Positions 11,201 through 26,200 of a stretch of DNA of 64,000 nt are shown piece after piece (within the stretch, counting starts at the first letter, position 1; every line of letters starts with the position of its first letter). Both the position numbers and the translations under genes were made by a program. Below the pieces are notes generated by a model, which was not told the origin of the DNA, did no database searches, and was given only the letters and a program-made list of their open reading frames with translations. This stretch comes from Escarpia spicata (lineage: Eukaryota > Annelida > Polychaeta > Sabellida > Siboglinidae): NCBI GenBank assembly GCA_963995525.1, contig OZ023210.1, forward strand, positions 28,709,249 through 28,773,248. Direction: 5' to 3'.

Positions 11201-14200
11201 TTTAAAAAGAAAAACACTTTAACAGAAATTTAACAATTACATTTTCTTAGATGCTGTACAATACCCTAGATTCACCTTCAGGAATACAGGCTTCGACTCA
11301 ATAGCTCACATAATATCATATGTTATTAATCAATATCATTAAATTAATTGACTAATTGGCCAATTGTAACCAACTGTCAAACTGTTTATGTTAAACTTTC
11401 TTTCTGAAATTACCTGTTGTAGACATCTTGCTTCCTCTCGTTTATTCTGCTCAGTGTTACCCAAGAGGTGGTGTTTATACTGTGGAAAGTCAGCTATCGG
11501 CCAATCAATGGATGGAAAGTCTAACTTATGCATCCATTTCGTATGGGTCATCATAAGGGAACCTATAATAAAAACAATTCTGAAATCATAAGAACAACGA
11601 AAAGGAATTGCACAAACAAACAACAATATTTCTAAGATTTTATAGCACATGACAACATAACTAAATTCACACATATTGCCACAGGTAGTTTAATTTGCAG
11701 TAAATGCATGCTAACCAATCTAACAATAATCAAGCATGCATGTATGTGCGTGCATGTGTGAGTTTGTTAATGTGAAACATTCAGGGATTAATCAACTGTT
11801 TGGAAGAAAAGTAATGTCTGCTTTTTGTACCTTGGACGTAAATCGATTATAACGTTACACATGTTTTCTGTGATTGATCTGAAGATCAGAGGACTAGGAT
11901 CAATTGGAGATGTTTTATATAACTTGCTTTAATGGGAAAAACTTTTAAAATTTACATCATAAAAAATTTCATTTAGAAATATTCTGGAAAACCATCTTCT
12001 GCATCAGTTTGTATGTAACGCTGTCTGAAGGATGGACATATCTGCTCGTAATAGTAATTACGAGGCTTGCAACCAGTTTTTTTATCAGATTTATCAAGAG
12101 TTAACCAGATTGTCATTCTTAGGAAAACTCAGATGTCAAATGATCAAGGAAACCTTTGGTGCCTTATTGATATTCCAATATTGTTTTGTATCTTCATGTA
12201 ACCCACTCTTCTGAGATACCACTATTTGTTAATTTTTAATTTAACCATGTTCACACTGCTAGGATTTACACAATCAGCAGATTATTTGTTCCATTTGGTT
12301 ATAGCCCTCTGTGAGAATGAATACTTCTATCAATATTTTCAATATTAAAAATGTAAAAGAATTTGAGCTGTCTAAAAGTCAGGATACCATGCTATATATG
12401 AATTTACATTTTTTGTTTTCTTTTCACAATCACCCAACATTTAGACAAACTATATTTGATTGCCTCTTAATTTGTTTGTATCTAGGGTTATTAAACCAAA
12501 GTTTTTATTGTTTTAAGTGTTTTTTCACAGCTTGGTGCCTTATTGATATTCCAATATTGTTTTGTATCTTCATGTAACCCACTCTTCTGAGATACCACTA
12601 TTTGTAAATTTTTAATTTAACCATGTTCACACTGCTAGGATTTACACAATCAGCAGATTATTTGTTCCATTTGTTTATAGCCCTCTGTGAGAATGAATAC
12701 TTTCAGATATCAAATGTTACTTCAAGTCCTCTAGTTCTTCTTTAAGTGAGAAATAATACTTCTATCAATATTTTCAATATTAAAAATGTAAAAGAATTTG
12801 AGCTGTCTAAAGGTCAGGATACCATGCTATATAGGAATTTACATTTTTTTTGTTTTCTTTTCACAATCACCCAACATTTAGACAAACTATATTTGATTGC
12901 CTCTTAATCTGTTTGTATGTAGGGTTGTTAAACCAAAGTTTTTATTGTTTTAAGTGTTTTTTCACAGCTTAGTTTTCTTAGTTCTGCAATTGTTTCAGTT
13001 GCTCTCCTCTGTATTCTTTCTGGTACATATGTATACATATGGCATGGACTCCATGCCTTATACAGTATTCTAAATGAGGCCAAACTACTGCTTTATAAGG
13101 TGATATACATTTATCCTTACAGGTATACGTTATACTTCTCCTGATTAACTCAATAAGTTGATTAGCATTCCCAGACTAATAATGTTTCATTCTGTTGTGG
13201 TGAATATGAAGAATATGCTTCATAATATTATAATAAAATAACACAATTAATAAGAAAATAAAACTGATCAACAGTAAGCACTTGTTACACAACTATTAGT
13301 ACACCATAAACACTTTAGATACAAAACAATATGTTTGCAGCTTTGCAAACAAGAGAAAGCCACGACAGACTATTCTTTATTCTCTGTAGAGATCAACATG
13401 AATAAAGGCAAAACAAGTGAAGTATCATGAGCAAAATGAAGACCTTGAATTTCTCTGTCTATTTCAACACACAGTGCAACACATATCTGGAGGTTATCGG
13501 TGAGCAGAAATACTTCACCAGCGGGTGACAATGCTGGTCTTCTGCTAGACAGTGACATACCAATAGACTAGAGCAAGTGCTGCTACCTGTGAGGGTGTAG
13601 CGATCCAATAAGAACAAAGGAACCTGTTCCATTTGTTGTCTGAAGAGAGAGGCCAAATGTTCAGAATCCAGAATAGGACAAACAGAAGGCTTGTAAAACA
13701 TTTATAGTAGTGCGCACCTATTCAGTGCTATTTCTGCACTTAGACAAACATTATGTACACATCTGTAATGTGATTCATATAACACTAGTGAATATTTGTC
13801 CATATTTTAGGGTCATGTTACAGATTTTCTCCACCCGCGACATGCATGCAGGTGGAGAGCTCAAAGACTCTCCGCGTCTTTCTATTGGTTACCGACAGAT
13901 CATATGACCTCTCCAAAACAGAGTGGCAATTTCTCCAAGGACAACCAAAATAGACCCTTTTACACCCATGCATTTGGCATGCACTAATCCCAACAACAAT
14001 CACACTAAAAAACACTAATTATGGAAAATATTGTTCATGGCTCCAAGACTTGAATGGGCAGCAAAAATTAACACTTACTTTGGAGCGTTTAGTGGAAACT
14101 TGCAATGTTTCGATCCACCACCAGTGGATGTTGATCACTCACAGCGTGCTAATGCATGATCAAGATCCACCAGTGGTTGATCGAAACGTTGCAAGTTTCC

Positions 14201-17200
14201 ACTAAATGCTCCAAAATGTTAATTCTTGCTGACCACAATAATTGCAAACAACATGTCCATCTTTACCTCACTAATACTTTTCGCATCTTCCCCATAGTTG
14301 TGCACCTGATGGTCAACCATTGGATATCTGTACCGGGGGAACGGGGCAGTGGGCCAGTCAAGTGCGGGGAAGTCAAGCTTGTGCAACCATTTCGAGTGAG
14401 TTGCATTCAGACAACCTATGTGCATGATTATACATCACTTACTCTACTTCGACAATTACGTTGGCTTCTAGTTATCTATCAAATCAAATTTAAACAGTCC
14501 GCTCTTACATATTCAGCTGTATCAACACAAGAGCCATTCACTCTGGCTAGTCTCCTGCATCTTTCCAATATCCCCAAGCAGTTCAGAATGTATCACAACA
14601 ACGGTTTGTTCACAAAACTTAGCCAAACATGGGCAAGCATGCATTCTTTGTAGCGGTGCCCAAAATCTGGAACAAAGTCCCCGCCACTTTAAAATCACCT
14701 ACCTTTTGTAAAAGCTCAACACATACTTTTGAAATTGCATTTCCACCTGAAATCTTGGCTCTGATGACTATTTTGAAAAAGAATGTCGCATGACATGCCC
14801 ATACCAAAGCAAGCCTCTCCTCTGGCAAAGACTGTGACACAGTTGAAATATTCAGAATCAAAAACAAATTTCTTACGAGGGAATCTCTGTTATTATTCTC
14901 AGTGGAGAGTGCAAACAAGAGCAAGTGAACAGTGGTGAGATTTGTGTCACTGTGGCTGCCACTAGAGTTAAAAGATGTCACTGAGACAGTGCAAGGTGGA
15001 GTCGGCAGGAGACAGTCCTCGTTGACTCACCCATGGTCCTCCCATGGAAGGCATTGCTGAACGAGAGAAGGGTGAGAGGAGGACAGCCAGGGGGTTGGTT
15101 GATGAGAGATGATTCCCGTTCCTCCTGCGATGGTGGCACCCCATCTCGCTGCTTCCTCTGAGGCATCATGTAATATGGGATTCACTGACAGGTCAAACTG
15201 GTCACTCATTCATTAGTAGTGGCTAATCTCAATGGCAACAAATTAAACACCCATTAAAATATTAATTAATAATTTAAATAATTTATTAGTCATAAGTAAA
15301 TAAAACCATTAGAATGTATATATGCATATATGATACATTTTGATTGTACAGACACCGTAATGACTGTCTGTATTCAGACAACCAGTGTGCATGATTATAC
15401 AAAGCAGTGCAGTAATGCAGCTGTAAGGGCTCAGGACTCTAGAATGAGAGAATGCGGGTTCGAATCCTGTGCAGCGGTGTCGAACCTTGGGCAAGTCTGT
15501 TTACTCTACATTGCTTCAGTTCACTCAGCTGTATGAATGAGTACCTGGCTATAGACAGTGGTGGATATTTGTGTATGAATAGTGTTCGCGCATTACCAGT
15601 GTGGCTGAATGCTTCCCAGATGGTGTTCGATTGAACAGGTTTGCCTGGGAGTAAAGTGTAAAGCGCTTTGAGCAGTCCTGAGGACTGGATACGGCATTAT
15701 ATAAGAACTTACCTTTACCTTTTTAGACACTATATTTTCTGACACACAAACAATTTATGTAAATAATAACTTTTTGGTACTATTATGTCTACAAACACTT
15801 AGTATTTTATATATTATATACATACAGTCCATTTATGTTTTCGAACACCAAAAATATATTTTACTGTATGTTTTTCGGACAGCTGAGAATTTAATTCCTT
15901 TTATGTGTCGTAATACATAAAGTCATTCGCTACATCCAATTTATGGGCTTCTCTGTATTCAACAGCATCTCCCATGTCAATGATGTCATGCACACTTGCA
16001 AGTTAACTAGTCTCTGACAAATGTAAATTTTTTTCACAGATTTTGAAAAAGCATGCACTCTTCTATAAAGAAAAATATATGTACATATTACTTAAAATAT
16101 TCCCACACTAAATATCTCATCAACAGTATTTTAAGATTCACTTAACCTTGTGACAGTGGAGAGGTTTATGCTAAGGCACTCACTCTGTAGGCCATGAAGA
16201 CAGCTTTGTAGGCGTGTTCGTTCGCACAAGCTCCACACCCCAGGGTCATGCAGTTGTTCAAACCTGTTGGTGCAACCTGTAAACCCAGCATTTGAAAGTG
16301 TACAAATTGTACAAAATATCTTTGTAGATATTTTGACATTCAACAAATATAATATGAACTCATTTAATTAATCCATATTGTTTGTTTAACTACCGGTAGT
16401 CACGTCTTTATTTAACCCACTACTAAGGAACATGGTTTCCTAACAACCGTTGCTAAGGAGGTCCATTTGGAAATGTCTCTATGTCTGAACATGTTCAGTA
16501 ACCTAATGTATCATTCTGCTGATTTTCATGATTTCGTCATAATCTTTATCACAAACTAAGCAATTTTGGCACATTTTCAAGGACTGGACTACATCAGGTG
16601 AAATGATTGTGCAAAACCATAAGATTTAGATAAAGATTAAGTATTTTGCACATGAATAAATTAGAGAGTCCCTAGGATTCATCATTTCGGAGAATAATTC
16701 ATTTGTGCTAAGGTGAAACACCTCGCAATGGTTTCACTCTGCCAGGAAGCATTTCAATATAAGATGTTAGGTCACATCAGACACATATTACTAAAACATC
16801 AACACATGTTCATCAACTATAAGATTAAATTATTGTATGTTGTACACTTGGATTGGGAACACATGCACTTGTTATTTCAATTATCATTTATCAGTGTATG
16901 TATGTCTAAATTTGCTTTGTGTCAGGGCCGGCGCCAGCAAGGGCATCAGAAAGAGAAAAACAACATTGAAGATATACTGATGGCGCTGCACAAGTCGCCT
17001 AGGGGACTGCCAGTGTTTGCGGTTACGGATTTGTCCACCCTGCCGCCGCTCGACATCAACAACATCGACTTTGGTCACATTATCTCTGAGTTTCGTGCGA
17101 TGCGGGCAAAAATGGCGGATCTGCGGCGTGACATGACAGCCGTCAAATCAAGGGAACCGGCCCCGGTGATATGGCCTCAGCGTAAGCCTGAGCTCACGAC

Positions 17201-20200
17201 AGATGATCGACAGATGCTTCCGGTGAATCTGCCGCCGATCAGCACAGTCACACAGCCGAACCGAGCCACACATCGGCCGACGTAACCGTGAGTAACATTC
17301 GAGCTACGTCTACTCGTCAGCGTGGCCTTGCGATGGTTAACATAACACCTCTACCAGCTGCGAACGTTATCGGGAACCGTGAGCCGGGTGTCGCAAAACA
17401 ACCAAGTAAGACTATCGTTGATGATGACTTTAAGCTGGTGTCTGGCAAGAAAAGGCGCAGTAACGGTTCGAAGGCGGTGATCGGCATGCAGAAATGCTGT
17501 AACCAGCTCAAAGTAAAGGATGGATGATTCCTGACAGCCTTTATTTCACGACTGGATCCTACGGTCACTGTCGATGACATGTCTTTATATGTGAAGTATG
17601 TGCATAAGCTCGAGGCCAAATGTGTGAAACTAAAAACTAAGCATGAGAGTTATGCCTCATTCAAGGTTGATGTTGTATGCAATGACGCATCTAAGTTTTA
17701 TGACCTGGACAACTGGCCATCTGGTGTATACTTGAGGAAATTCTTTAACACCAAGAACTAAGTTATGGAAATTAACATCACATCTTTTAATTGTAATGGA
17801 TTTAAAGGTTTTATGCCCTTCTTAAATGATGTGTTAATGGAATGTGATATACTGTGCCTACAAGAGCTTATGCTCACTAAACAAGATTGCCATATACTAA
17901 ACACCTGTCACGAAGGTTATGTGGGATATGGTGTTTCTCCTGTAGATGCATCTTGTGGTATTTTAACTGGTAGGCCGTACGGTGGTGTAGGTTTTTTTAT
18001 GGGAACATTCCCTTGATCAATACATCACCATTCTTGACCAATGCTATGACTGGCTATGCGGCATAAGAATTTGTTGGGGTAACAAGGAGTATTATCTACT
18101 AAACGTATATTTACCTTATGAATGCGAGGAAAACAGGGACAAGTTCAATGTTTATATGTCCAAAATTGCTGTATATGTTAATAATATTAATAGCTCGTGC
18201 ATCACTATTGTTGGTGATTTTAACGTGTATATTTCCAAGAAATCAGTTTTTGGGAATATCTTACTTGATTTCTGCAAAGAATTTACTCTGGCTATATGTG
18301 ATCAAGATACTCTCCTGATAGACACATATACATACGTTAGTTCTGCCTGGGGAACTACGTCATGGCTAGACCATATCATATGTACCGCTGATGTGAAGGA
18401 TTGCCTATCTAACATGTCCATACTTTATGACGTTATTTATTCTGATCACCACCCGATATCGTTCAGCATAGACAGTGATATTGTACCAGAATGCGTTAGT
18501 GGTAGTGGCAATACTAATGAGATTAAGCAAGGCATACAGTGGGACAAATTAAACCCACAAGATATTGACGCATACAGAGAATGCACGAACGCTGAATTGA
18601 GCAAACTGAATGTTCCACCGGGTGTTAGATGCAATGATCCCAATTGTCATAACTGTAATCATCATGATGATGGGACAGATTAAACCCACAAGATATTGAC
18701 GCATACAGAGAATGCACGAACGTTGAATTGAGCAAACTGAATGTTCCACCGGGTGTTAGATGCAATGATCCCAATTGTCATAACTGTAATCATCATGATG
18801 ATCTCGATGACTTTTACAATTCTATCGTGATTACATTGAAGAGGTGTGGTCACACACTCCAGTCAAATCGGTGGTGCATGGTTATTTACCAAAAGAAATT
18901 TCATAGTCTGTTATTGTACCAATTATTAAAGACAAGAATAGACGAGTAAACGACAAAGGGAATTATAGGCCAATATGTCTATCGAATATATTTTCGAAGA
19001 TAATAGACACTGTTCTTTTTAACAGAATGAAAATGTACTTGGAAACCAATTTGGCTTTAAGCCTAAACATGGAACGGAGTTATGCGTGTTTGCATTTAAG
19101 GAATTATTAAGGTTCTACACTGAACATGGTTCAGTTATGCACGTCGCGTTTTTAGATTCATCAAAGGTGTTTGATCGTGTCAACCGATATAAACTTTTAA
19201 CGAAACTAGAACAACGAAATGTACCGAACTATATCTTAAGAGTACTCAGCAATGAATTCAATAATCAATGTGACTGCATACGATGGGGAAATACCTACTC
19301 GGACTTCTTCTCTGTAGGCAATGGTGTTAAGCAAGGTGGGAAGTTATCCCCTTTGCTTTTTAACATTTATATGGATAATCCGAGTATACAACTGCACACA
19401 AAAACAAATCAGTTGTAGTCTTGGTAACATGGTTGTTAATCACCTTATATACGCCGATGATCTACTTCTGTTTGCACCTTCTGCTAAAGGACTACAAACA
19501 CTACTTGACATGTGTTACTCATATGGATGTGAGCATGACGTGCAATACTATGCGGATAAATCCCTGGTCATGTACTTTGAATCTAGAATGTCAAATCTGT
19601 CTAAAGAAATGACATTAGGAGGAAAGAAGCTAAACTTTGCCACCTCTTGTAAATATCTTGGACATGTCATTTCTAATAACTTGTCTGATGAGTCTGACAT
19701 GCAAGCCAAAGTGAGACTTTTGTATGCCAAGAGTAATATGTTACGTCAAAAGTTCCACTTTTGTTCAACTGCTGTAAAAAATAAGCTATTTACAGCATAT
19801 TTTGGTAATATCTATATGTGTGCATTATGGGTGAACTTTAGAAAAGTTAATTTTCAGCAATTCGTTGTTGCATATAATAACTCTTTCAGAATATTGAACA
19901 ATTTGCCCATGAGATGTAGCGCTAGCCACATGTTTGCTACAGCTAATGTCAGCTCGGGTAAATGTGTAATCAGAAAGGCTATTTTTAGCTTAATGAACAG
20001 GATTGACATGTCTTTGAATCCCATTATTTATAGCATTAAAACTAGCGACGTGTATTGTACTTCGAAACTGCAGCACCAGTGGGTCTGGGATTTATATAAT
20101 TTTGAAACATATTGTTCTTATCGATGTATTTTTATATTTATTTACATACTTTTATTGATGTATTGTATATCTGGACATGATGATTGTCTGAAATAAATGC

Positions 20201-23200
20201 ATTATTATTAGTATTATTAGAAACAGGTCAAATAAATTGATTCTGAGTTCTGAATGCACTGGCGGAACGACAGGAAAATCCACACACGTAGCCGAGAACA
20301 ACTGGGTTTGGATATGTGAAGAGAATAAACAGAGAGAAGATGAGGAAACTTAGAAACACAAAAGAAGCCAGAATGAGAAGTGGGTGGTAAAGGAGAAGAG
20401 GTGGGCCAAAATCACGATGGAGAGACAGTGTCGATAGGTATCTAAAAGGTGAAGGTTTGAGCGTGTGAGAGAATGATAGAAGATTGCAACAGATGGAGAT
20501 GACCATATAGTTTCTTTACAAACATCAGAGCTGGCATAAGTGGCATCACAGCTTAGAAGCCAGAAGAGGACCTGTTAGAAGACTTGTTGAGAGGGTGAAA
20601 GAAACTAATTGATGTGGCCCCTGCACCACAAGGGATCCAGAGGGAAGAAGAAGTGACCTACTGCCATGACGGATGCCTCTAGTCTCTGTGGCCAGTCTGT
20701 AGACGGGTAGTTGCCCAGGGCTGGACGGTTCACCAAGTGCTTCTGTAAGATATCAGCAGACATTTCAGTAGAGAATCATGTAAAGAACCATACCATATTT
20801 ACCAAGGTCACTCTGCAAACTGGTAAGCTATACATATTCAGCATGTTTATTCGTAATTTTTGGACTGCGAAAAGATAGCTACTTTAAATAAGATTTTTCC
20901 CAAACTAACTAGTTTTGTAGGTGGGACAAAAATTTTTAGGAGACGCACACATTTTATTTTGTTTATGCATTATTTATGCCAAATAAAAACAATGTCAATG
21001 CCCCAGCTATCACCACTTAGTAATTCTCCAAACATGTTATCTCTAACTTGTTTAATACTGAGTATAAAAGTACACTGACCAGATTGGATGGATCTTGCAT
21101 GGCGCGGATCAGACTCGGATGATTGTAGCCTGAAATGAGTGGAAACTTAACTAAGCACTACAGCAAGATGACACACACATTTAACTTATCTAACTATGAT
21201 CAACTTAGCATATGTATCATAATATTTATCTCTTAAACGGCTTGAACCTCAAGCACCAAACTTTCAGGGATTAGTCAATGACCCCTAAAGTACGACGTAA
21301 TACTTATATCTTTTAGAAATACCCTATGTGTGTCACGACACCTTTATAGGGTAAATCAGTTCGTTCCTTAATGGTTCTGAACTTAAAACATAATGTGCAC
21401 GTAATATATAAAACGTAATGTAATAATTGCAAGAACAACGCACGTGTGGCAAAAGCTTCAGTTAAACAGCTCCCTGCATCATACACTTGGCACCATGGAG
21501 TAGACGCAAGCACAATAATGCATAAGTCTACCCTCATGTCAATAGCATAGCAATACAAATATTATTTGACAATTCTACGCTATCATGGCTAGGGCCTATC
21601 GATTGATGTGAACTTCACATTATCTCCGACCTTCGTCATTTTGAACAAACAACGAGTATCTGCAAACATGTTATGGTGTTTATGTAATAATAAAAAGGTA
21701 ACTTCTTATATAGCTCAGTATCCAGTTCTCAGGACCGCTCAAAGCGCTTTACACTTTACTCCTGATGTTTTCTAAGATTTTGTAAATATTACTTTCATGA
21801 CTCTTCAACCAAGGCATCCCGTCAGGTGGCAGGCAGCTTTGCTAGTATAGTGTATATATTTAATATGAACAGGAAACATTTACTGTTTTAACCAATTTAT
21901 TTAAACAAGCTTATATCCCTGGAGCAACAAACCTAAGATAGCAGTTATTGCCATTACAGTATTTGTTTAAACAAGCTTATATCCCTGGAGCAACAAACAT
22001 ATGGTAGCAGTTATCGTCATTACAGTATTTGTTTAAACGAGTTTATATCCCTGGAGCAACAAACCTAGGGTAGCAGTTATCGCCATTACAGTATTTGTTT
22101 AAACAAGCTTATATCCATGGAGCAACAAACCTAGGGTAGCAGTTATCGCCATTACAGTATTTGTTTAAACAAGCTTATATCCATGGAGCAACAAACCTAG
22201 GGTAGCAATTATCGCCATTACAGTATTTGTTTAAACAAGCTTATATCCATGAAGCAACAAACCTAGGGTAGCAGTTATCGCCATTTCAGTATTTGTTTCA
22301 ACAAGCTTATATCACTGGAGCAACAAACCTAAGATAGCAGTTATTGCCATTACAGTATTTGTTTCAACAAGCTTATATCCCTGGAGCAACAAACCTAGGG
22401 TAGCAGTTATTGCCATTACAGTATTTGTTTAAACAAGCTTGTATCCCTGCAGCAACAAACCTAGGGTAGCAGTCATCGCCATTACAGTATTTGTTTAAAC
22501 AAGTTTATATCCCTGGAGCAACAAACCTAGGGCAGCAGTTATCGCCATTATAGTATTTGTTTAAACAAGCTTATATCCCTGGAGCAACAAACCTAGGGTA
22601 GCAGTTATTGTCATTACAGTATTTGTTTAAACAAGTTTATATCACTGGAGCAACAAATCTAGGGTAGCAGTCATTGCTATTACAGTATTTGTTTAAACAA
22701 GTTTATATCCCTGGAGCAACAAACCTAGGGTAGCATTCATCGCTATTACAGTATTTGTTTAAACAAGTTTATATCCCTGGAGCAACAAACCTAGGGCAGC
22801 AGTTATCGCCATTACAGTATTTGTTTAAAGAAGCTTATATCGCTGGAGCAACAAACCTAGGGTAACAGTTATCGACATTACAGTATTTGTTTAAATGAGT
22901 TTATATCCATGGAGCAACAAACCTAGGATAGCAGTTATCGCCATTACAGTATTTGTTTAAACAAGTTTATATCCCTGGAGTAACAAACCTATGGTAGCAG
23001 TCATCGCCATTACAGTATTTGTTTAAACAAGTTTATATCCCTGGAGCAACAAACCTAGGGTAGCAGTTATCGTCATTACAGTATTTGTTTAAACAAGTTT
23101 ATATCCATGGAGCAACAAACCTAGGGTAGCAGTTATCACCATTACAGTATTTATTTAAACAAGTTTATATCCCTGGAGCAACAAACCTAGGGTACCAGTC

Positions 23201-26200
23201 ATCGCCATTACAGTATTTGTTTAAACAACCTTATATCCCTGGAGCAACAAACCTAGGGTATCTGTCATCACCATTACAGTATTTGTTTAAACAAGTTTAT
23301 ATCCCTGGAGCAACAAACCCAGGGTAGCAGTCATCGCCATTACAGTATTTGTTTAAACAAGCTTATATCCCTGGAGCCACAAACCCAGGGTAGCAGTCAT
23401 CGCCATTACAGTATTTGTTTAAACAAGCTTATATCCCTGGAGCAACAAACCTAGGGTAGCAGTTATCATCATTACACTATTTGTTTAAACAAGTTTATAT
23501 CACTGGAGCAACAAATCTAGGGTAGCAGTCATTGCTATTACAGTATTTGTTTAAACAAGTTTATATCCCTGGAGCAACAAACCTAGGGTAGCAGTCATCG
23601 CTATTACAGTATTTGTTTAAACAAGTTTATATCCCTGGAGCAACAAACCTAGGGCAGCAGTTATCGCCATTACAGTATTTGTTTAAACAAGCTTATATCC
23701 CTGGAGCAACAAACCTAGGGTACCAGTTATCGACATTACAGTATTTGTTTAAATGAGTTTATATCCATGGAGCAACAAACCTAGGGTAGCAGTTATCGCC
23801 ATTACAGTATTTGTTTAAACAAGCTTATATCCCTGGAGCAACAAACCTAGGGTAGCAGTTATCGTCATTACAATATTTGTTTAAACGAGTTTATATCCAT
23901 GGAGCAACAAACCTAGGGTAGCAGTTATCGCCATTACAGCATTTGTTTAAACAAGTTTATATCCATGGAGCAACAAACCTAGGGTAGCAGTTATCACCAT
24001 TACAGTATTTGTTTAAACAAGTTTATATCCCTGGAGTAACAAACCTATGGTAGCAGTCATCGCCATTACAGTATTTGTTTAAACAAGTTTATATCACTAG
24101 AGCAACAAACCTAGGGTAGCAGTCATTGCTATTACAGTATTTATTTAAACAAGTTTATATCCCTGCTAGAGCAACAAACCTAGGGTAGCAGTCATCGCTA
24201 TTACAGTATTTGTTTAAACAAGTTTCTATCCCTGGAGCAACAAACCTAGGGTAGCAGTTATCGCCATTACAGTATTTGTTTAAACAAGTTTATATCCATG
24301 GAGCAACAAACCTAGGGTAGCAGTTATCGCCATTACAGTATTTATTTAAACAAGTTTATATCCCTGGAGCAACAAACCTAGGGTACCAGTCATCGCCATT
24401 ACAGTATTTTTTTAAACAAGTTTATATCCCTGGAGCAACAAACCTAGGGTAGCTGTCATCGCCATTACAGTATTTGTTTAAACAACTTTATATCCCTGGA
24501 GCAACAAACCTAGGGTTGCAGTCATCGCCATTACAGTATTTGTTTAAACAACCTTATATTCCTGGAGCAACAAACCTAGGGTAGCTGTCATCGCCATTAC
24601 AGTATTTGTTTAAACAACCTTATATCCCTGGAGCAACAAACCTAGGGTAGCTGTCATCACCATTACAGTATTTGTTTAAACAAGTTTATATCCCTGGAGC
24701 AACAAACCCAGGGTAGCAGTCATCGCCATTACAGTATTTGTTTAAACAAGCTTATATCCCTGGAGCAACAAACCCAGGGTAGCAGTCATCGCCATTACAG
24801 TATTTGTTTAAACAAACTTATATCCCTGGAGCAACAAACCTAGGGTAGCAGTTATTGCCATTACAGTATTTGTTTAAACAAGCTTGTATCCCTGCAGCAA
24901 CAAACCTAGGGTAGCAGTCATTGCCATTACAGTATTTGTTTAAACAAGTTTATATCCCTGGAGCAACAAACCTAGGGCAGCAGTTATCGCCATTATAGTA
25001 TTTGTTTAAACAAGCTTATATCCCTGGAGCAACAAACCTAGGGTAGCAGTTATTGTCATTACAGTATTTGTTTAAACAAGTTTATATCACTGGAGCAACA
25101 AATCTAGGGTAGCAGTCATTGCTATTACAGTATTTGTTTAAACAAGTTTATATCCCTGGAGCAACAAACCTAGGGTAGCATTCATCGCTATTACAGTATT
25201 TGTTTAAACAAGTTTATATCCCTGGAGCAACAAACCTAGGGCAGCAGTTATCGCCATTACAGTATTTGTTTAAAGAAGCTTATATCGCTGGAGCAACAAA
25301 CCTAGGGTAACAGTTATCGACATTACAGTATTTGTTTAAATGAGTTTATATCCATGGAGCAACAAACCTAGGATAGCAGTTATCGCCATTACAGTATTTG
25401 TTTAAACAAGTTTATATCCCTGGAGTAACAAACCTATGGTAGCAGTCATCGCCATTACAGTATTTGTTTAAACAAGTTTATATCCCTGGAGCAACAAACC
25501 TAGGGTAGCAGTTATCGTCATTACAGTATTTGTTTAAACAAGTTTATATCCATGGAGCAACAAACCTAGGGTAGCAGTTATCACCATTACAGTATTTATT
25601 TAAACAAGTTTATATCCCTGGAGCAACAAACCTAGGGTACCAGTCATCGCCATTACAGTATTTGTTTAAACAACCTTATATCCCTGGAGCAACAAACCTA
25701 GGGTATCTGTCATCACCATTACAGTATTTGTTTAAACAAGTTTATATCCCTGGAGCAACAAACCCAGGGTAGCAGTCATCGCCATTACAGTATTTGTTTA
25801 AACAAGCTTATATCCCTGGAGCAACAAACCCAGGGTAGCAGTCATCGCCATTACAGTATTTGTTTAAACAAGCTTATATCCCTGGAGCAACAAACCTAGG
25901 GTAGCAGTTATCATCATTACACTATTTGTTTAAACAAGTTTATATCACTGGAGCAACAAATCTAGGGTAGCAGTCATTGCTATTACAGTATTTGTTTAAA
26001 CAAGTTTATATCCCTGGAGCAACAAACCTAGGGTAGCAGTCATCGCTATTACAGTATTTGTTTAAACAAGTTTATATCCCTGGAGCAACAAACCTAGGGC
26101 AGCAGTTATCGCCATTACAGTATTTGTTTAAACAAGCTTATATCCCTGGAGCAACAAACCTAGGGTACCAGTTATCGACATTACAGTATTTGTTTAAACA

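Noticed and set aside
13459..13701. 80-codon minus-strand frame
   Set aside because: No recognisable domain or splice context; probably chance or decayed repeat.
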